Shown: positions 19,101 through 25,948, counted from the first letter of the stretch. The stretch is DNA of 64,000 nt from JALZKA01 sp033856515 (GCA_033856515.1 JAWVEY010000034.1:339853-403852); one strand, 5' to 3'. The notes: generated by a model not told the origin, from the letters alone. Made by a program: numbers and translations.

Positions 19101-20785
19101 TCACAACAGAGACCGACTACCACTACATCGGGCAGCGCTTGATCTCAAGCACGACGGTGTCGTCGGCCGGCGGGGGTCCAAGCATTCAGAACTACTCCTA
19201 CGACGATTTCGGCAATCTCGTCCGGGTCTACGACGCCGAGCCCACTCCGGACAAGGACCTCGCCAAGTACCAGTACGACGAATTCAATCGCCAGGTACGC
19301 GCTGAAACCGGCATCGGCTCAACCTCCCTGCACAAGACTGAGACTTACGAATACGACGGTCTAGACCGTCGCTCGAAGAAGACAGAGGTCGGGGGCGACA
19401 GTCACGACTATTCCTACATAGGGCTGACAGAGCAACTTGCTAGCGAGACCGAGGGCGGAGGCCAGTCCGCCGAGACTCGCAATTACGACTACTCGTCAAC
19501 GGGCCTTCGGATGGGCCAGGAGTCGGACGCTGAGGGCGCTCCGGGAATGACCTTCCGTCCCTACTCCCATGATCCGCAGGGAACGGTGCTCGGCTTGGAA
19601 GACGACGGTGGCGTGATCGATAACGATGGCTCCGATCGAGACCTCTATCAGCTCGATCCCTACGGAAATCTCGAAAACAAGGTCGACGCTGACCACGATC
19701 CCGAGGAACCCTTGTCTACCGAGGCCTCGGACAACCCCTTCCGCTTCCAGGGCCACTACTACGACTCGGGCGTCAAGAGCTACGACATGAAGGCTCGCTC
19801 GTACCTGCCGGAACTTGGCCGATTCATGGGCGAGGACCGTTACGAGGCCTCAGGCGCGGACCTCACCCTGCAGCAGGACCCCCTGACCCAGAACCGCTAC
19901 GCCTTCGCTGGTGGTAACCCAATCTCAAATGTCGAGTGGGACGGACATCGACCCATGGACTGCACAGGCCAATGCGCTAAGAGTTTCGCGCGCTCGATGC
20001 GCAAGCAGTCACTTGGAAAAGGCAAATCTGCGGAGTCTCAACCCTCGGCGCCCTCTCCGATTTCGCCAACTATCGACGCTGGACTCGATGAGCTCGAGGC
20101 GCGCGGACAGCTAGAAACCGATTTGATGGACTCTCCCGGCTTCAACCAAATGACCGGCGAGGAGCAGGCCTACATAATCAACGAGTATGTCTGGGATTCC
20201 GAGAAAGATCCCGACGAACTTCGCGAGATTTACACAACTGGCAAGGTTCTCGATCTCGAGGGCGGTGCCATGGACACGCGGATCGCGCAGGTCGAGGCGG
20301 CGCTCCGTGAGACGTCATTCGGCGCGGACCTTTCTGGCGATGAACTGACCTCCGTCGCCGTGGGGATCGCCGGGACAAGTCTTCGTGAACAAGGAGTGCT
20401 CGACTACAGCGATGCCCGTCGAGGTATAAGTCGGAATGCCCGCACGGCTGTGCTCCTGCAAGATCTCGCTGGAAGTGACGCTTCAGCGACAAGGCGGCTC
20501 TTCGACAGTCTGAGCACAAAGGCTCCCGCCCGAGCCTTGCAGCAGCTAGGACGCGTCGCGTACCCAGTCGACTTCGCTCTGAACCTAGTTGGCGGTGATG
20601 GCCTTCCGGTCGCGGCTGGAAGGACGGGACTCTCCGCTTTGGGTGGCGCCATCTTCGTCGCTGGTGGCAGGGCGATCGGAGGCGCGTTTGGAACATCTCT
20701 CGGTCCACTGGGCACCATCGGGGTAGCTGGGGCTGGCGGTTACATAGGGGATCAGGTTGCCGACGAATTATTCGGACCCGGGTGA
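10169..20785 (+). CDS. Giant secreted RHS/YD-repeat polymorphic toxin-like protein
   Basis: 3538 residues. A signal peptide is visible (hydrophobic ILGFALSVGLATVSG, then AGAQQ). An acidic N-terminal region leads into Ig/beta-sandwich-like modules to about residue 1080. More than a thousand residues of YD repeats follow (recurring YDxxGN, YEYDxxxR, TxPxG). The RHS-core signature lies near residues 3190-3260 (RSYLPELGRFMGEDRY, QNRYAFAGGNPISNVEWDGH). In this family the repeats build a shell around a C-terminal effector. Here the last about 270 residues differ from the repeats: a helical segment, then a Gly-rich hydrophobic stretch (about 3480-3530, SALGGAIFVAGGRAIGGAFG). A membrane-acting toxin is inferred. 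A membrane-protein gene follows 13 bp later. Confidence 0.9.
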   Translation: MGRTWQGANGAWAARYLAGPILGFALSVGLATVSGSAGAQQQSSSSAELDQRLTEFLDSPLAHSQLQAASDFELEQEQKRLDFVGSSQGRAAREASREDFMEQTSLEARETLVREHSSFLEQLDTDPGRSITDARVVDVPSPDTAVVDPGAAGGTKQLFVSSLPLVTEPEQGQDFEEVDLARDRVGETFAPADPAVAVRMPTDVSHGVQIPSLGLTVTPSDTGSVSSKALNNKDVFYANSHEDTDLVAAPLIDGVELAAQLRSPAAPEELEFSIDLPQDASMTPSEAGGYAITRGGNPTGWISPVVAFDAQGTSVDASYELNGSTLTIQVNHRDQDLAYPILVDPEFITDGDMNWWGSDTDFTAITNPGDAPLTDRTWYTHLTGDARVAGNTTFKKTCPAALISACTGSTPRPKNGLYIRLDPSSGTADNYREDDTMAWRYRAPGADTFISEVQFSHAWYSQGQTQPLQPYLFYALVDPDEDIGYVGVSSMRDKPGFQNEEGANRRVTYLKNIDPSDPDYNTLQSRDNYRGGNAAVFGFTVDPQHANTLLNSQRWAYVGGAAVTLDDATAPTVSAPVITPASATSSSTNPFLDNTTAMASGSAADGGLGVKEFSITGLPAGTSTSQPTRYPNNNCDGTRAKPCPANFQVSTGAGGSVGSSFGFPTGSIISGIYVVRFGAKDVTDNPATETPGTYLYIDHSKPQVTFTGGLSDGSIDKDYSLGFNATDGSPTGSFANRSSGVAYVQVKFDDEIVYTYDESCDEAPYSCPKPGSVALDPLDYPDGNVKIEVTVRDELGRQGIPGHEEKVSWTKTLPTSPVITGFNCHSDTNECAVAGPEADRWLSPSDLSGSDVIETAVHAKDPFFDQRTKAERGVKRIVFYPADEPRISEDLDCPDGCPEEGGRLFEYSVDELVDGEHTFTAIAQDAKDLVSAPSSFDVRVDGTGPTFDAEYPRPQGAPVTPTLWEVSEDSSQAGAVAGLRYPLYIDAEDGSPTNPNSGVKSIEVQVDGRRRFFDSQPCDDDSCGMARTFKFQSNNEDPSQADPKTVTVIVTDHAGNQTTDEFDVKVTAVQEDRSRNGLETFFDYDSRETGVSGAHVNLDNGNAVWHKTPIINPGRGLASVVNLTYNSFDYPLGGDVVSQGVANGPDIVDTRFSETEYDEAGLGNSLGISGITRLNEPLHGVAEFGQTLSENPGALPAPPPTVTLTDPDGTEHTFTYNAEKSIGTEDANGDPALGIVYDPPPGVNLHLRLYEDLLASMTGPSPRLLPHQWKKAWAITRPDGVTYFFDGWGFATSIEDRQYSGSGTGTPQNRITFDYEYKLVKADLGLISGLNLGDVCDPEEITGDLSEIAGYVLGIVCEPRVKRVIDAAGSENSALSDERSIAVHYYDFPVSLNPTQEELHSAGKISKLVDHGGRELHFAYNGSGLLKSLKEAAVVPGSPSSGNPEARTTSFTYDQGDLDEPLAHPQLTKIVDPNANAAGGSTPPATEFVYADAEVDPEHPNDSIDRRAVSVTDRAGETRSYRYEQDEDDWESPFPADAPSAAEVTDARGNRSVHAVDTRGRMTSMVEPTHTGHDADPADTRRIELDWDDDNNVLRLTRAADSEDEASVGYTYNTNGVQTSQTDPLGRTTHFSYCNSNGTHRSEWGTDDDPENNQFVSDLIAFRKPAGNLWRFELDGVAWPTGVLSASGETYCAQLRANNRAIEGNPTAQLSPADAQGSPGEATAAYNQYGQVTEEINEAGEKTTYGSYDANGMPQVVTDPEAFDDDSDDPEVKTAADEDDGPHRWLYTYDDVGNLRSVTDPRGAGATLSPDSVQLTGDRTDFTTILEYDDYDRLVKEIVPKDSVSGEYITRDYTYDANGNQESVLDGANEEWTTNFTPMDRAQTQVNPLGEKTEYGYDAEQGVIEITSPRAFDAGDLPGTRLFKTRFELDAIGRPVAQIRQGETAADDLITSYAYDRRDNVVGVAMPEDNQAAASVQDAIANASDLTKQRWAYEFDPADELVAQEEDPGGINALSLRTEYRFDLNGNQVRVIDPRAFASSSVDEADYTWCSYFDDRDRPVGSMDPLGNRSNLVLDQMGRVTAEETPRGYASATEGDFTTRFAYDDNGKPVERTSPWGANDYGLTAAKLAARRTTFVLDEVGNPTDVTDPAGNLAFYRASQNEFTAHNQALVESHSFDNEFFDTGDLRTTTRPAMWRWDGPGSQLAMRESSANVGAAQGSEKPTSQGHGDLGEVPQQEMPGMLPMAGETELDYDGEMRLANVTDDLGSENLFAAGNTTTLGYDPAGRLDSVQRPLDSDASNPRVPNFVNESFGYDHAGNPTSLTDGEGKVSITEYDAFDRPVVEDLPGSGAGLREETELNYDRNGNLTSKVTPQGTEWEYDYDAVDRRKSETNPLDNSWTYGYDEAGNQTTSTTPEGRVSQTTFDSAMRPVAITEALGSDDDRSTFFELDPNGNRISIDAPGSAAVPSDPGSATPDPENELRRITTQSFDGRDLPWKRTTQTDLASDSDQLSDDQRTVVTEYDPNGNLRREVKPEGASNYAVDPGVPFTDGSGSLPDIADESAVVNATRNATIYEYSKDDIRTAIHLPWDGDSQDPDDNDSRRFRQDFELNARGWITSASSPYEWSPPAPENPEERVATGYTHFDTGWIKASTDPGLDPFEPEDPQGDDRADDKLDDRQAVAYEYDGRGYQTRWGTTTLEDGDVPSQMPDELRHVEREYFPSGMLAARKGFVAQNSSPARTLAYAYDANRRLVRIDDTEGSGSVDEVTAMRYDLADQLQVVDERGADDSTQTGAEPDTCYAYTQDGDLEKVFTDANWTAPTDQQAPVCSGYGQGKATSYEYDDLVREESVAVDMPGTTRDRTTTTSYWNSGEVLERTKSNGTAETYFYDADGQAAAKVRNPDGAGANTDVQDYEYDSNGNRLEDERGTYAYDSRDHLTSWTRPENYDRTGTVEYVTDGSGAIINETDPDAGSAGAGPLVTTETDYHYIGQRLISSTTVSSAGGGPSIQNYSYDDFGNLVRVYDAEPTPDKDLAKYQYDEFNRQVRAETGIGSTSLHKTETYEYDGLDRRSKKTEVGGDSHDYSYIGLTEQLASETEGGGQSAETRNYDYSSTGLRMGQESDAEGAPGMTFRPYSHDPQGTVLGLEDDGGVIDNDGSDRDLYQLDPYGNLENKVDADHDPEEPLSTEASDNPFRFQGHYYDSGVKSYDMKARSYLPELGRFMGEDRYEASGADLTLQQDPLTQNRYAFAGGNPISNVEWDGHRPMDCTGQCAKSFARSMRKQSLGKGKSAESQPSAPSPISPTIDAGLDELEARGQLETDLMDSPGFNQMTGEEQAYIINEYVWDSEKDPDELREIYTTGKVLDLEGGAMDTRIAQVEAALRETSFGADLSGDELTSVAVGIAGTSLREQGVLDYSDARRGISRNARTAVLLQDLAGSDASATRRLFDSLSTKAPARALQQLGRVAYPVDFALNLVGGDGLPVAAGRTGLSALGGAIFVAGGRAIGGAFGTSLGPLGTIGVAGAGGYIGDQVADELFGPG

Positions 20786-20798
20786 TCCTCGGCTCGTT

Positions 20799-21233
20799 AT
20801 GCACTCGATTACAGACTTCCTTTTCGGCTTGGCGTGCTTTGTCTGCTTTATGGCCTTGATCTTCAACGTCAGGAAGGAGTGGCAGGTGCCGCCGAACGAG
20901 GGCCCGGGCCCGGCGCCTGACGATTGGCCCTTCGGTAGACCTTCGTGGATTGCTTACCGACTGATGTCTGTCCCCTTGGTTCTCGCAGCGCTGAGCTTTG
21001 CCTTGATACTGGTGCCCGCGGGGCTGGGAGAATCGAAAGGAACTCTCCGAACAGTCGCGATTGTGCTTGTTGCCACCGCCGGTTTCAGCGCAGCGGTAAT
21101 AGGTGGTTTTGGGAGGCCCAAATGGCTCGTGCCTCCAAGCCTTCGAGCTGAACCAGGCTTTGCCGTCGAGGTGGCGCTCGGCTGGTGGTCGGTGGGAGCA
21201 AGTCTGTGGAAGCGATTGCGTGGTCGCTCCTGA
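20799..21233 (+). CDS. Membrane protein, candidate immunity protein to the RHS toxin
   Basis: 144 residues from the ATG at 20799. A TTG at 20757 would extend it by 14 residues into the end of the RHS gene. Three or four hydrophobic segments are visible: ITDFLFGLACFVCFMALIF, LMSVPLVLAALSFALILVPA, and TVAIVLVATAGFSAAVIGGF. It has no enzymatic motif. Its position directly behind the toxin end of an RHS gene, together with the hydrophobic toxin C-terminus, makes an immunity role the most economical reading. This is inferred from context only. Low family conservation is normal for immunity proteins. Confidence 0.65.
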   Translation: MHSITDFLFGLACFVCFMALIFNVRKEWQVPPNEGPGPAPDDWPFGRPSWIAYRLMSVPLVLAALSFALILVPAGLGESKGTLRTVAIVLVATAGFSAAVIGGFGRPKWLVPPSLRAEPGFAVEVALGWWSVGASLWKRLRGRS

Positions 21234-21547
21234 TGGGCAGCCCACATGAGGATCGTCGATCTCGAGCGTCCAAGAGCGGTGCTCCGTTGTAAATGAAGAT
21301 TTCACGCCTATTACGTCCGAGGGTGAGCGGGATTTGTAGGGGTCATCAGACGTGACTATCGGACGGGCTCCGAGGACACCATCGCTCGACAAAAATCGCC
21401 ATTTCGAGCCATTTCTGCACCTTCGTCGAGTTAAGACACAGTTCTAGGCGGCGGAACAAGCGGATGCGTGCACAGAGCCGACGGCCTCGGCTGTCGGCTC
21501 CCACAAACCTCCGCCCTCGTCCGATCTCGCAGCAATGCTCAGGCTTG
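21234..21547. other. Intergenic region, partly duplicated at 46.9-47.0 kb
   Basis: No gene is seen. The last about 70 bases before the ATG at 21548 (including CCTCGTCCGATCTC and AGCAATGCTCAG) are closely repeated in reverse orientation upstream of the truncated copy at 46931. The duplicated unit therefore included the upstream region. No confident promoter elements could be placed. Confidence 0.5.
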
Positions 21548-22024
21548 ATGGACAGCAGTAAAAAGCCAGCACCCTCTGACGATGTGCTTGCCGGTCGCGC
21601 GCTGCAGCGAATGGTCGCGAATCTCGTCGACCGCTTGCACGATGCCATCGAGGAGGGCCTGGATGCGGAAACCCTTCACGACATCGCAGGCCTTTGGGAG
21701 GCCAACAACCTCAACGAGGATCTCACCTACGAGCAGTTGGTCGCTGATGGCGCTCCGACGACGTGTGATGACTGCGGGAGCGACGTGACGCCTTACGACG
21801 AAACCGGCCGTCCAGTCGAAGGCGGCTGGGAGTGGTTCATGGTCTCCGACGAAGTCTGGGAGACCGCCAGTCGCGGTGAGTCTGCGCCAGGCATCCTTTG
21901 CATCGGCTGCCTTGAGAAGCGAATCGGCCGGCGTCTCGAGCCGACCGATTTCCCCGAGCTCGCCGTCAACAAGTCGGGATGGATAGTCAGCGACCAGTTG
22001 ATGGATCGTCTAGGACAGCAATGA
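21548..22024 (+). CDS. CxxC protein of unknown function (intact copy)
   Basis: 158 residues from ATG 21548. The frame opens further upstream (21464) but those residues are Arg/Pro-rich, and the copy at 46931 also starts at this Met. Residues 1-50 are helical (ALQRMVANLVDRLHDAIEEG). Two cysteine pairs follow: CDDCGSDVTPYDETGRP and, later, ILCIGCLEKRIGRRLEPTDF. These probably bind zinc. The CLEKRIGRRL-x-x-x-DF ending is a recurrent pattern in actinobacterial hypothetical proteins. An ATGA overlap at 22021 begins a further frame (SRLLLLDASGWLTGVIAVARG) that soon degenerates and may be a relic. Confidence 0.65.
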   Translation: MDSSKKPAPSDDVLAGRALQRMVANLVDRLHDAIEEGLDAETLHDIAGLWEANNLNEDLTYEQLVADGAPTTCDDCGSDVTPYDETGRPVEGGWEWFMVSDEVWETASRGESAPGILCIGCLEKRIGRRLEPTDFPELAVNKSGWIVSDQLMDRLGQQ

Positions 22025-22165
22025 GCCGTCTTCTCCTCCTTGATGCGTCAGGCTGGCTGACTGGTGTGATTGCCGTCGCACGCGGCGATCTTCGACGGAT
22101 TTCGGGCACTGGCGATGGGAGCTCGCGATCCGATCACGGAGCAGCGGCCGCAGGAAGGCGCATCC

Positions 22166-22843
22166 TCAGGCCGCGACCCGGACGGAGTCGTCTGCAGCGT
22201 CTTCAGGCGCTGCTAGGACCCTCTCGCCCTCTGCGATCAGGCTCTCCAGCCGCCGAGCCTCAGAGGCGAGCTGAGCTCGGTGCTCACGCAGCTTGAGCTC
22301 GTCGCGTCGTGGGTCGGCCAGAACCTCGGTGATATCTCTTAGCTCAGCCTCGATTTCAGCCAAGCTCGTTTGCAAACGGTCCAGGGCGTCGGGGTCGACC
22401 TCGTACTCCCCTGGCTGGCCCGCGCGGCGAACGACGGGAGATCGGTTGAGGTTGGTCAGGAGTGTGGCCGCTGGGTCCTGGCCGACGATCTCGTAACCAT
22501 CCTCGAGCAGCAGGGAGAGCCATTCCCGATAGTGGAAAGACTTGCCGGCTCCGTGAGAGAGAAAGACCGTTCGGGCTGCGGCCTCACGGATCTCCGCCCC
22601 CTTGAGAACCTTCTCGGAGCGCGGGTGGATCGTCGCGACCTCGCTGGCGGGAGCGTTGGCGCCGGCGGCGCGTAGGCGCTCCTCCTGGATCTCGACGGCC
22701 TCTAGCCCGGCCTCGATCTCTTCAAGCTCCTCGACGAGCGCGGACTTGCGCTGGCTCAGCTTCTCTCGCGTTTTCGCGAAGCGCTCGAGCTCCTTGTTCA
22801 TCGCCCTCACAAAGGCGGAAGAGGGGGTCACGTCCGGAGTCAT
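22166..22843 (-). CDS. Coiled-coil protein with winged-helix core
   Basis: 225 residues. A long coiled coil (about 12-65, rich in Glu/Leu/Arg heptads) leads to a compact domain near residues 90-150: HYREWLSLLLEDGYEIVGQDP, TLLTNLNRSPVVRRAGQPGEY. A second coiled coil follows (155-215). The central part matches the product at 32807 (LHYREWYDLLTDQGF, TFLTQLNRSAQIEPVGKRSGRY). Its helix-helix-wing order resembles HARE-HTH-type winged helices that couple to DNA or chromatin enzymes in other families. Function unknown. The start at 22843 is an ATG and the gene is divergent from 23169. Confidence 0.65.
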   Translation of the reverse strand: MTPDVTPSSAFVRAMNKELERFAKTREKLSQRKSALVEELEEIEAGLEAVEIQEERLRAAGANAPASEVATIHPRSEKVLKGAEIREAAARTVFLSHGAGKSFHYREWLSLLLEDGYEIVGQDPAATLLTNLNRSPVVRRAGQPGEYEVDPDALDRLQTSLAEIEAELRDITEVLADPRRDELKLREHRAQLASEARRLESLIAEGERVLAAPEDAADDSVRVAA

Positions 22844-22887
22844 GAGCCTTTAGTACAGGACCCCGATGACGCGGTGCGTCCCGATAG

Positions 22888-22896
22888 TTATCCACA
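22888..22896 (+). promoter_or_regulatory. DnaA-box-like site, first of an inverted pair
   Basis: TTATCCACA matches the consensus DnaA box exactly. With flanking bases, AGTTATCCACAG recurs in inverted orientation at 22979-22990. The site lies in the 325-bp gap between divergent genes at 22843 and 23169. No dnaA, dnaN or rep gene is near, so an origin is not proven. Confidence 0.5.
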
Positions 22897-22979
22897 GGCG
22901 TTCGCCTCACTACAAAGCCAGATACAGACTTTCCCACAGCTCTCCACCGTGTAGCGAGATGCAGCGCTTTTGGGACAGC

Positions 22980-22988
22980 TGTGGATAA
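22980..22988 (-). promoter_or_regulatory. DnaA-box-like site, second of an inverted pair
   Basis: TGTGGATAA is the reverse complement of TTATCCACA. It faces the site at 22888, about 90 bp apart, with a weaker TTTCCCACA between them (about 22930). The sequence around the pair has less GC than the neighbouring genes. Confidence 0.5.
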
Positions 22989-23120
22989 CTCTCGCGTCGT
23001 TTCGGATTGCGCAAAGTACGGCTTTCTTGAGCCCTTTCGGCGGCTATCAGCTGGTGCTACACGACGCCGTCGCTTCGCGCGCAAAAGGTCCGTCCGCCGA
23101 GGTACTCATAGTGCCAAGCG

Positions 23121-23141
23121 CCATACACGCTCCGTGTATGG
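23121..23141. promoter_or_regulatory. Perfect 8-bp inverted repeat upstream of 23169
   Basis: CCATACAC and GTGTATGG are perfect inverted arms around GCTCC, ending 27 bp before the start codon at 23169. It could be an operator in the promoter region or a hairpin in the 5' leader. No T-run follows, so it is not a standard terminator. Confidence 0.5.
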
Positions 23142-23168
23142 AATCCCGATCTACAACAGGAGAAGCAG

Positions 23169-23504
23169 ATGCACGTTCGTATCGCCTTGACTGAGGCACC
23201 CAAGAAGACCGAAGACCACAGCGACGCGTTCGTGATCGCTTGGCCACTCGACAACGACCCCGGCCACGCGACGACCGGAGCCGCGGCTGCCATCCACGAA
23301 GAGGTCGGTGGCTTGCCAGTCCTGGTCGTCGCCCTCGACTCGCGGGGCGACCTCTGGACCTACGGTGAGCAGCGCCACGTCTTCACCCTCCAGGAGCTGG
23401 GCCTCGATAGCCACTCCTGGGTCAACTTCGAGATCGAGCTGCCTCGTCTCCCGCTCTTCGGACTGCCGACGCCGGCGGCGCCGCGTCCGCCGATCGCCGC
23501 CTAA
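23169..23504 (+). CDS. Small hypothetical protein
   Basis: 111 residues starting MHVRIALTE, with a good ribosome site (CAGGAG at about 23157) and the inverted repeat at 23121 just upstream. The predicted fold alternates strands and helices (DAFVIAWPLD, LPVLVVALDSRGDLWTYGEQ, VFTLQELGLD), and the tail is Pro-rich. No family recognised. It converges with the gene at 23788, the two stop codons overlapping. Confidence 0.6.
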   Translation: MHVRIALTEAPKKTEDHSDAFVIAWPLDNDPGHATTGAAAAIHEEVGGLPVLVVALDSRGDLWTYGEQRHVFTLQELGLDSHSWVNFEIELPRLPLFGLPTPAAPRPPIAA

Positions 23505-23788
23505 GCGGCGCGGCGCAGGCTCGACCGATGAACAAACACCGGCTGCTCTGGCCCCCGTGGCCCGACGAACTCGTAGACGCCCAGGAACGCCCCCTCGGGC
23601 GCCGGCGCGTCGGACGCGATGGCGAACAGCTCGCCCTGCCGATCACGGTAGATGGCGACGGGGTCCTCGAGAAACTGGACGCGGACGATGCGCCCATCAG
23701 CGGCGCCTCCGAAAAGCGCCACCCGCGTGCCGCGGGCACGCCGAGGAGGAATTTCGACTCCCGATGACTCTGTTGCGCCACGACCCAT
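23501..23788 (-). CDS. Small hypothetical protein
   Basis: 95 residues with a beta-strand-rich pattern (VALFGGAADGRIVRVQFLED, AIYRDRQGELFAIAS, GVYEFVGPRG). The convergent overlap of its stop with that of 23169-23504 leaves no intergenic space. An opposite-strand 79-codon frame over the same bases has fewer protein-like features. No family or function can be named. Confidence 0.5.
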   Translation of the reverse strand: MGRGATESSGVEIPPRRARGTRVALFGGAADGRIVRVQFLEDPVAIYRDRQGELFAIASDAPAPEGAFLGVYEFVGPRGPEQPVFVHRSSLRRAA

Positions 23789-23887
23789 GCCACGACATTA
23801 GGTCGCGTATCGGACTGAAACCGGAAATTCCCTTTGCAACTCGACGGTTCATCAGCTGAAGGCGAGCGCGAAGGCGGATCTTGCGCG

Positions 23888-24889
23888 ATGATTAATGTCG
23901 AGATGAGTGGGCCGATCTTTGACAAGCGCCCGATCGCCGTCATCTGGGACTTTGACAAGACCTTGATCGAGGGATCGATGCAGCGACCCCTGTTCAAGAG
24001 GTTCGGCGTCAAGGAAGGGGACTTCTGGGACGAGGCTGACGACTTGCCCGAGTTCTATGAGAAGCAGGGGCTCGATCTGGTCTCCGACGACACCCTCTAC
24101 CTGAACCACATCCTGGCTTACGTTCGCGCTGGCAAGTTCGAAGGCCTGAGCAACCAGATGCTGACCGAACTCGGCGCAGAGCTCGAGTTCTACCCGGGCG
24201 TGGAGAAGTTCTTGGCGCGCACCAAGAAGATGGTCGCCGAGAACAAGGCCTACGCCGAGCACGGGATCACACTCGAGCACTACGTGATCTCGACCGGGCT
24301 GCGCCGGATGATCCTCGGCTCCAAGATCAACGAGCTCCTCGACGGCGTCTGGGGCTGTGAGTTCGCCGAGCGGGTAGCCGGGCCCGGCTACCGCGACGGG
24401 TCAGCAGAAGGAGGTCAGGAGGCCACTGAGCCGGGCGAGATCCAGGAGATCGTCTACACGATCAACAACACGACCAAGACCCGGGCTGTCTTCGAGATCA
24501 ACAAGGGCGCCAACGTCGAGGACTCGATCAAGGTCAACGTCTCAATCGACCCCGCCGATCGTCGCGTCCCCTTCGAGAACATGATCTATGTCGCCGACGG
24601 GCCGAGCGACGTCCCGGTCTTCTCGATCCTCAACCAATACGGCGGCCAGACCTACGCCGTCTATAGCCCGAAGTCCGATACCGAATTCGCCCAGGTCTTC
24701 GAGCTCAACCGCCAAGACCGTGTTAACGCCTTTGGGCCGGCCGACTACCGCAAGAAGAAACAGTCGGCCCGCTGGATCGAGACTGCGATTACCAATGTCG
24801 CCGAGCGCATGGTCCGAGAGCGAGTCGATCAGCGTCAAGCGAGCGTCGCTGCTCGCGTCGGCTCCGCCCCCGGGCACATCAAGAGCTAA
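23888..24889 (+). CDS. HAD-superfamily phosphatase
   Basis: 333 residues from ATG 23888; a TTG at 23834 would add 18 residues. All four HAD motifs are visible. They are WDFDKTL (nucleophile D21, acid/base D23), YVISTGL (motif II Ser/Thr), the Lys of NTTKTRAVFEINKG (motif III), and YVADGPSDVPVFS (motif IV acidic cluster). A helical cap of the phosphoserine-phosphatase-like C1 type lies between motifs I and II (FGVKEGDFWDEADDLPEFY). Family members hydrolyse small phosphorylated metabolites. The substrate cannot be deduced. A basic C-terminal extension of about 50 residues follows the core. The gene stands alone. Confidence 0.8.
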   Translation: MINVEMSGPIFDKRPIAVIWDFDKTLIEGSMQRPLFKRFGVKEGDFWDEADDLPEFYEKQGLDLVSDDTLYLNHILAYVRAGKFEGLSNQMLTELGAELEFYPGVEKFLARTKKMVAENKAYAEHGITLEHYVISTGLRRMILGSKINELLDGVWGCEFAERVAGPGYRDGSAEGGQEATEPGEIQEIVYTINNTTKTRAVFEINKGANVEDSIKVNVSIDPADRRVPFENMIYVADGPSDVPVFSILNQYGGQTYAVYSPKSDTEFAQVFELNRQDRVNAFGPADYRKKKQSARWIETAITNVAERMVRERVDQRQASVAARVGSAPGHIKS

Positions 24890-25021
24890 ACCCCCGATGG
24901 ATCTCGACGGAAGCGCCGTATTCATAGCGGTGGGCGCGATCACGCCGCGCTGGTCGCGGCGGGGACGGCGCTGAGCGAGATCCTCGGAATGTAGGACTAA
25001 CGGGGCGAGATCCCCTGCTTA

Positions 25022-25828
25022 TCAGGCTGACCGACGATCGGCCTTCCCAGTCACGCCCAGGACTTCGGCGAACTCGGGGTGGTCGCGATCGTGGTTCATG
25101 CGCACCCGGTATCTGTCGCTGGTTTTGAGAGCTTCGCCGAAAGCCTCATCGACCGCTCCTTCCAGGTCACCGGAGACGACCTCGTACTTGTGAAGGAAGC
25201 CCTTGGTCTGCGGCACGAAGCGCGAGGAAACAACTTGGATCTCGAGGATCTGGCCCGAGAGAGGCACCTGTCCTGGATCGACGGAGTCAGGGCTGCGCTT
25301 GCGGCGAACGGTGCGGCCGGGCATCGGCGGGCCGAACGGACGCTCGGCTGAGTCCTTCGCGAGTCGGTCGACCAGCTTCGTGTACTTGCTCTTCTTGCCC
25401 GGCGTGCGCCGGATCTCGAGCGCGAAAGGGAGCTTGTCAGCAAGGCGGATGATCTCGCGCCACAGCTCAGCGTGGAGGATGGGTCGTCCACCCTTGCCGC
25501 GCCACTGGTTCCGCTGCCAGCGCCACCGCGCAGCCTGATAGCCATCGTGAACGGTGGTCGAGTCCGTGTAAATGACCATCCGCGTGAAGCGCGAGAGGTC
25601 GACCGGTCCGCGCCGCTCTAGCGCTTTGGCGAGCGCCTCGCGCACCGCGATGATCTCCATGTCCTGATTGCTGGCGCCGGGGATTCCGTTCGGGCTGAAC
25701 TCGTCGACGCGCTCACTCCCATCGAGATTGACGGTCACGAAGATGAAGGCGTATCCGCCGCGTCGAGGACGCTCCTTCATAGAGCCATCCGTGAAGGCCG
25801 TCAGGTGATTTTCGTCGATCCGCTCCAC
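25022..25828 (-). CDS. RNase H-fold protein with C-terminal extension
   Basis: 268 residues. The first 160 form an RNase HI-type domain with the full acidic tetrad: D14 (FTDGSM), E58 (NQDMEI), D89 (IYTDST) and D154 (LVDRLAKDS). The basic helix RWRWQRNQWRGKGG looks like a substrate-binding handle. RNase HI cleaves the RNA strand of RNA-DNA hybrids. The C-terminal 100 residues (QILEIQVVSSRFVPQTKGFL, HKYEVVSGDLEGAVDEAF) form a separate domain absent from housekeeping RNase HI. This suggests a specialised enzyme. It is transcribed in the same direction as, and 120 bp downstream of, the gene at 26986. Confidence 0.8.
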   Translation of the reverse strand: MERIDENHLTAFTDGSMKERPRRGGYAFIFVTVNLDGSERVDEFSPNGIPGASNQDMEIIAVREALAKALERRGPVDLSRFTRMVIYTDSTTVHDGYQAARWRWQRNQWRGKGGRPILHAELWREIIRLADKLPFALEIRRTPGKKSKYTKLVDRLAKDSAERPFGPPMPGRTVRRKRSPDSVDPGQVPLSGQILEIQVVSSRFVPQTKGFLHKYEVVSGDLEGAVDEAFGEALKTSDRYRVRMNHDRDHPEFAEVLGVTGKADRRSA

Positions 25829-25948
25829 ATCTCTGGTTTAGCGAACGTGCGCAACGCCACGAAAGCGGGAGACTGTCGAACGTCGCAAATTCCGGAGATC
25901 CTTTTTCCCAGCGAGCTCAACCACCGGCGGTGGAACTCGGCTCGAGAG

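Noticed and set aside
20178..21392. 404-residue minus-strand ORF across the end of the first RHS gene and its membrane gene
   Set aside because: Arg/Pro/His-rich shadow with no domain-like pattern. The plus strand shows clear hydrophobic helices and RHS sequence over the same bases.
22844..23168. Chromosomal replication origin
   Set aside because: Only two perfect and one weak DnaA box, no AT-rich unwinding element that I can delimit, and no dnaA/dnaN genes nearby.
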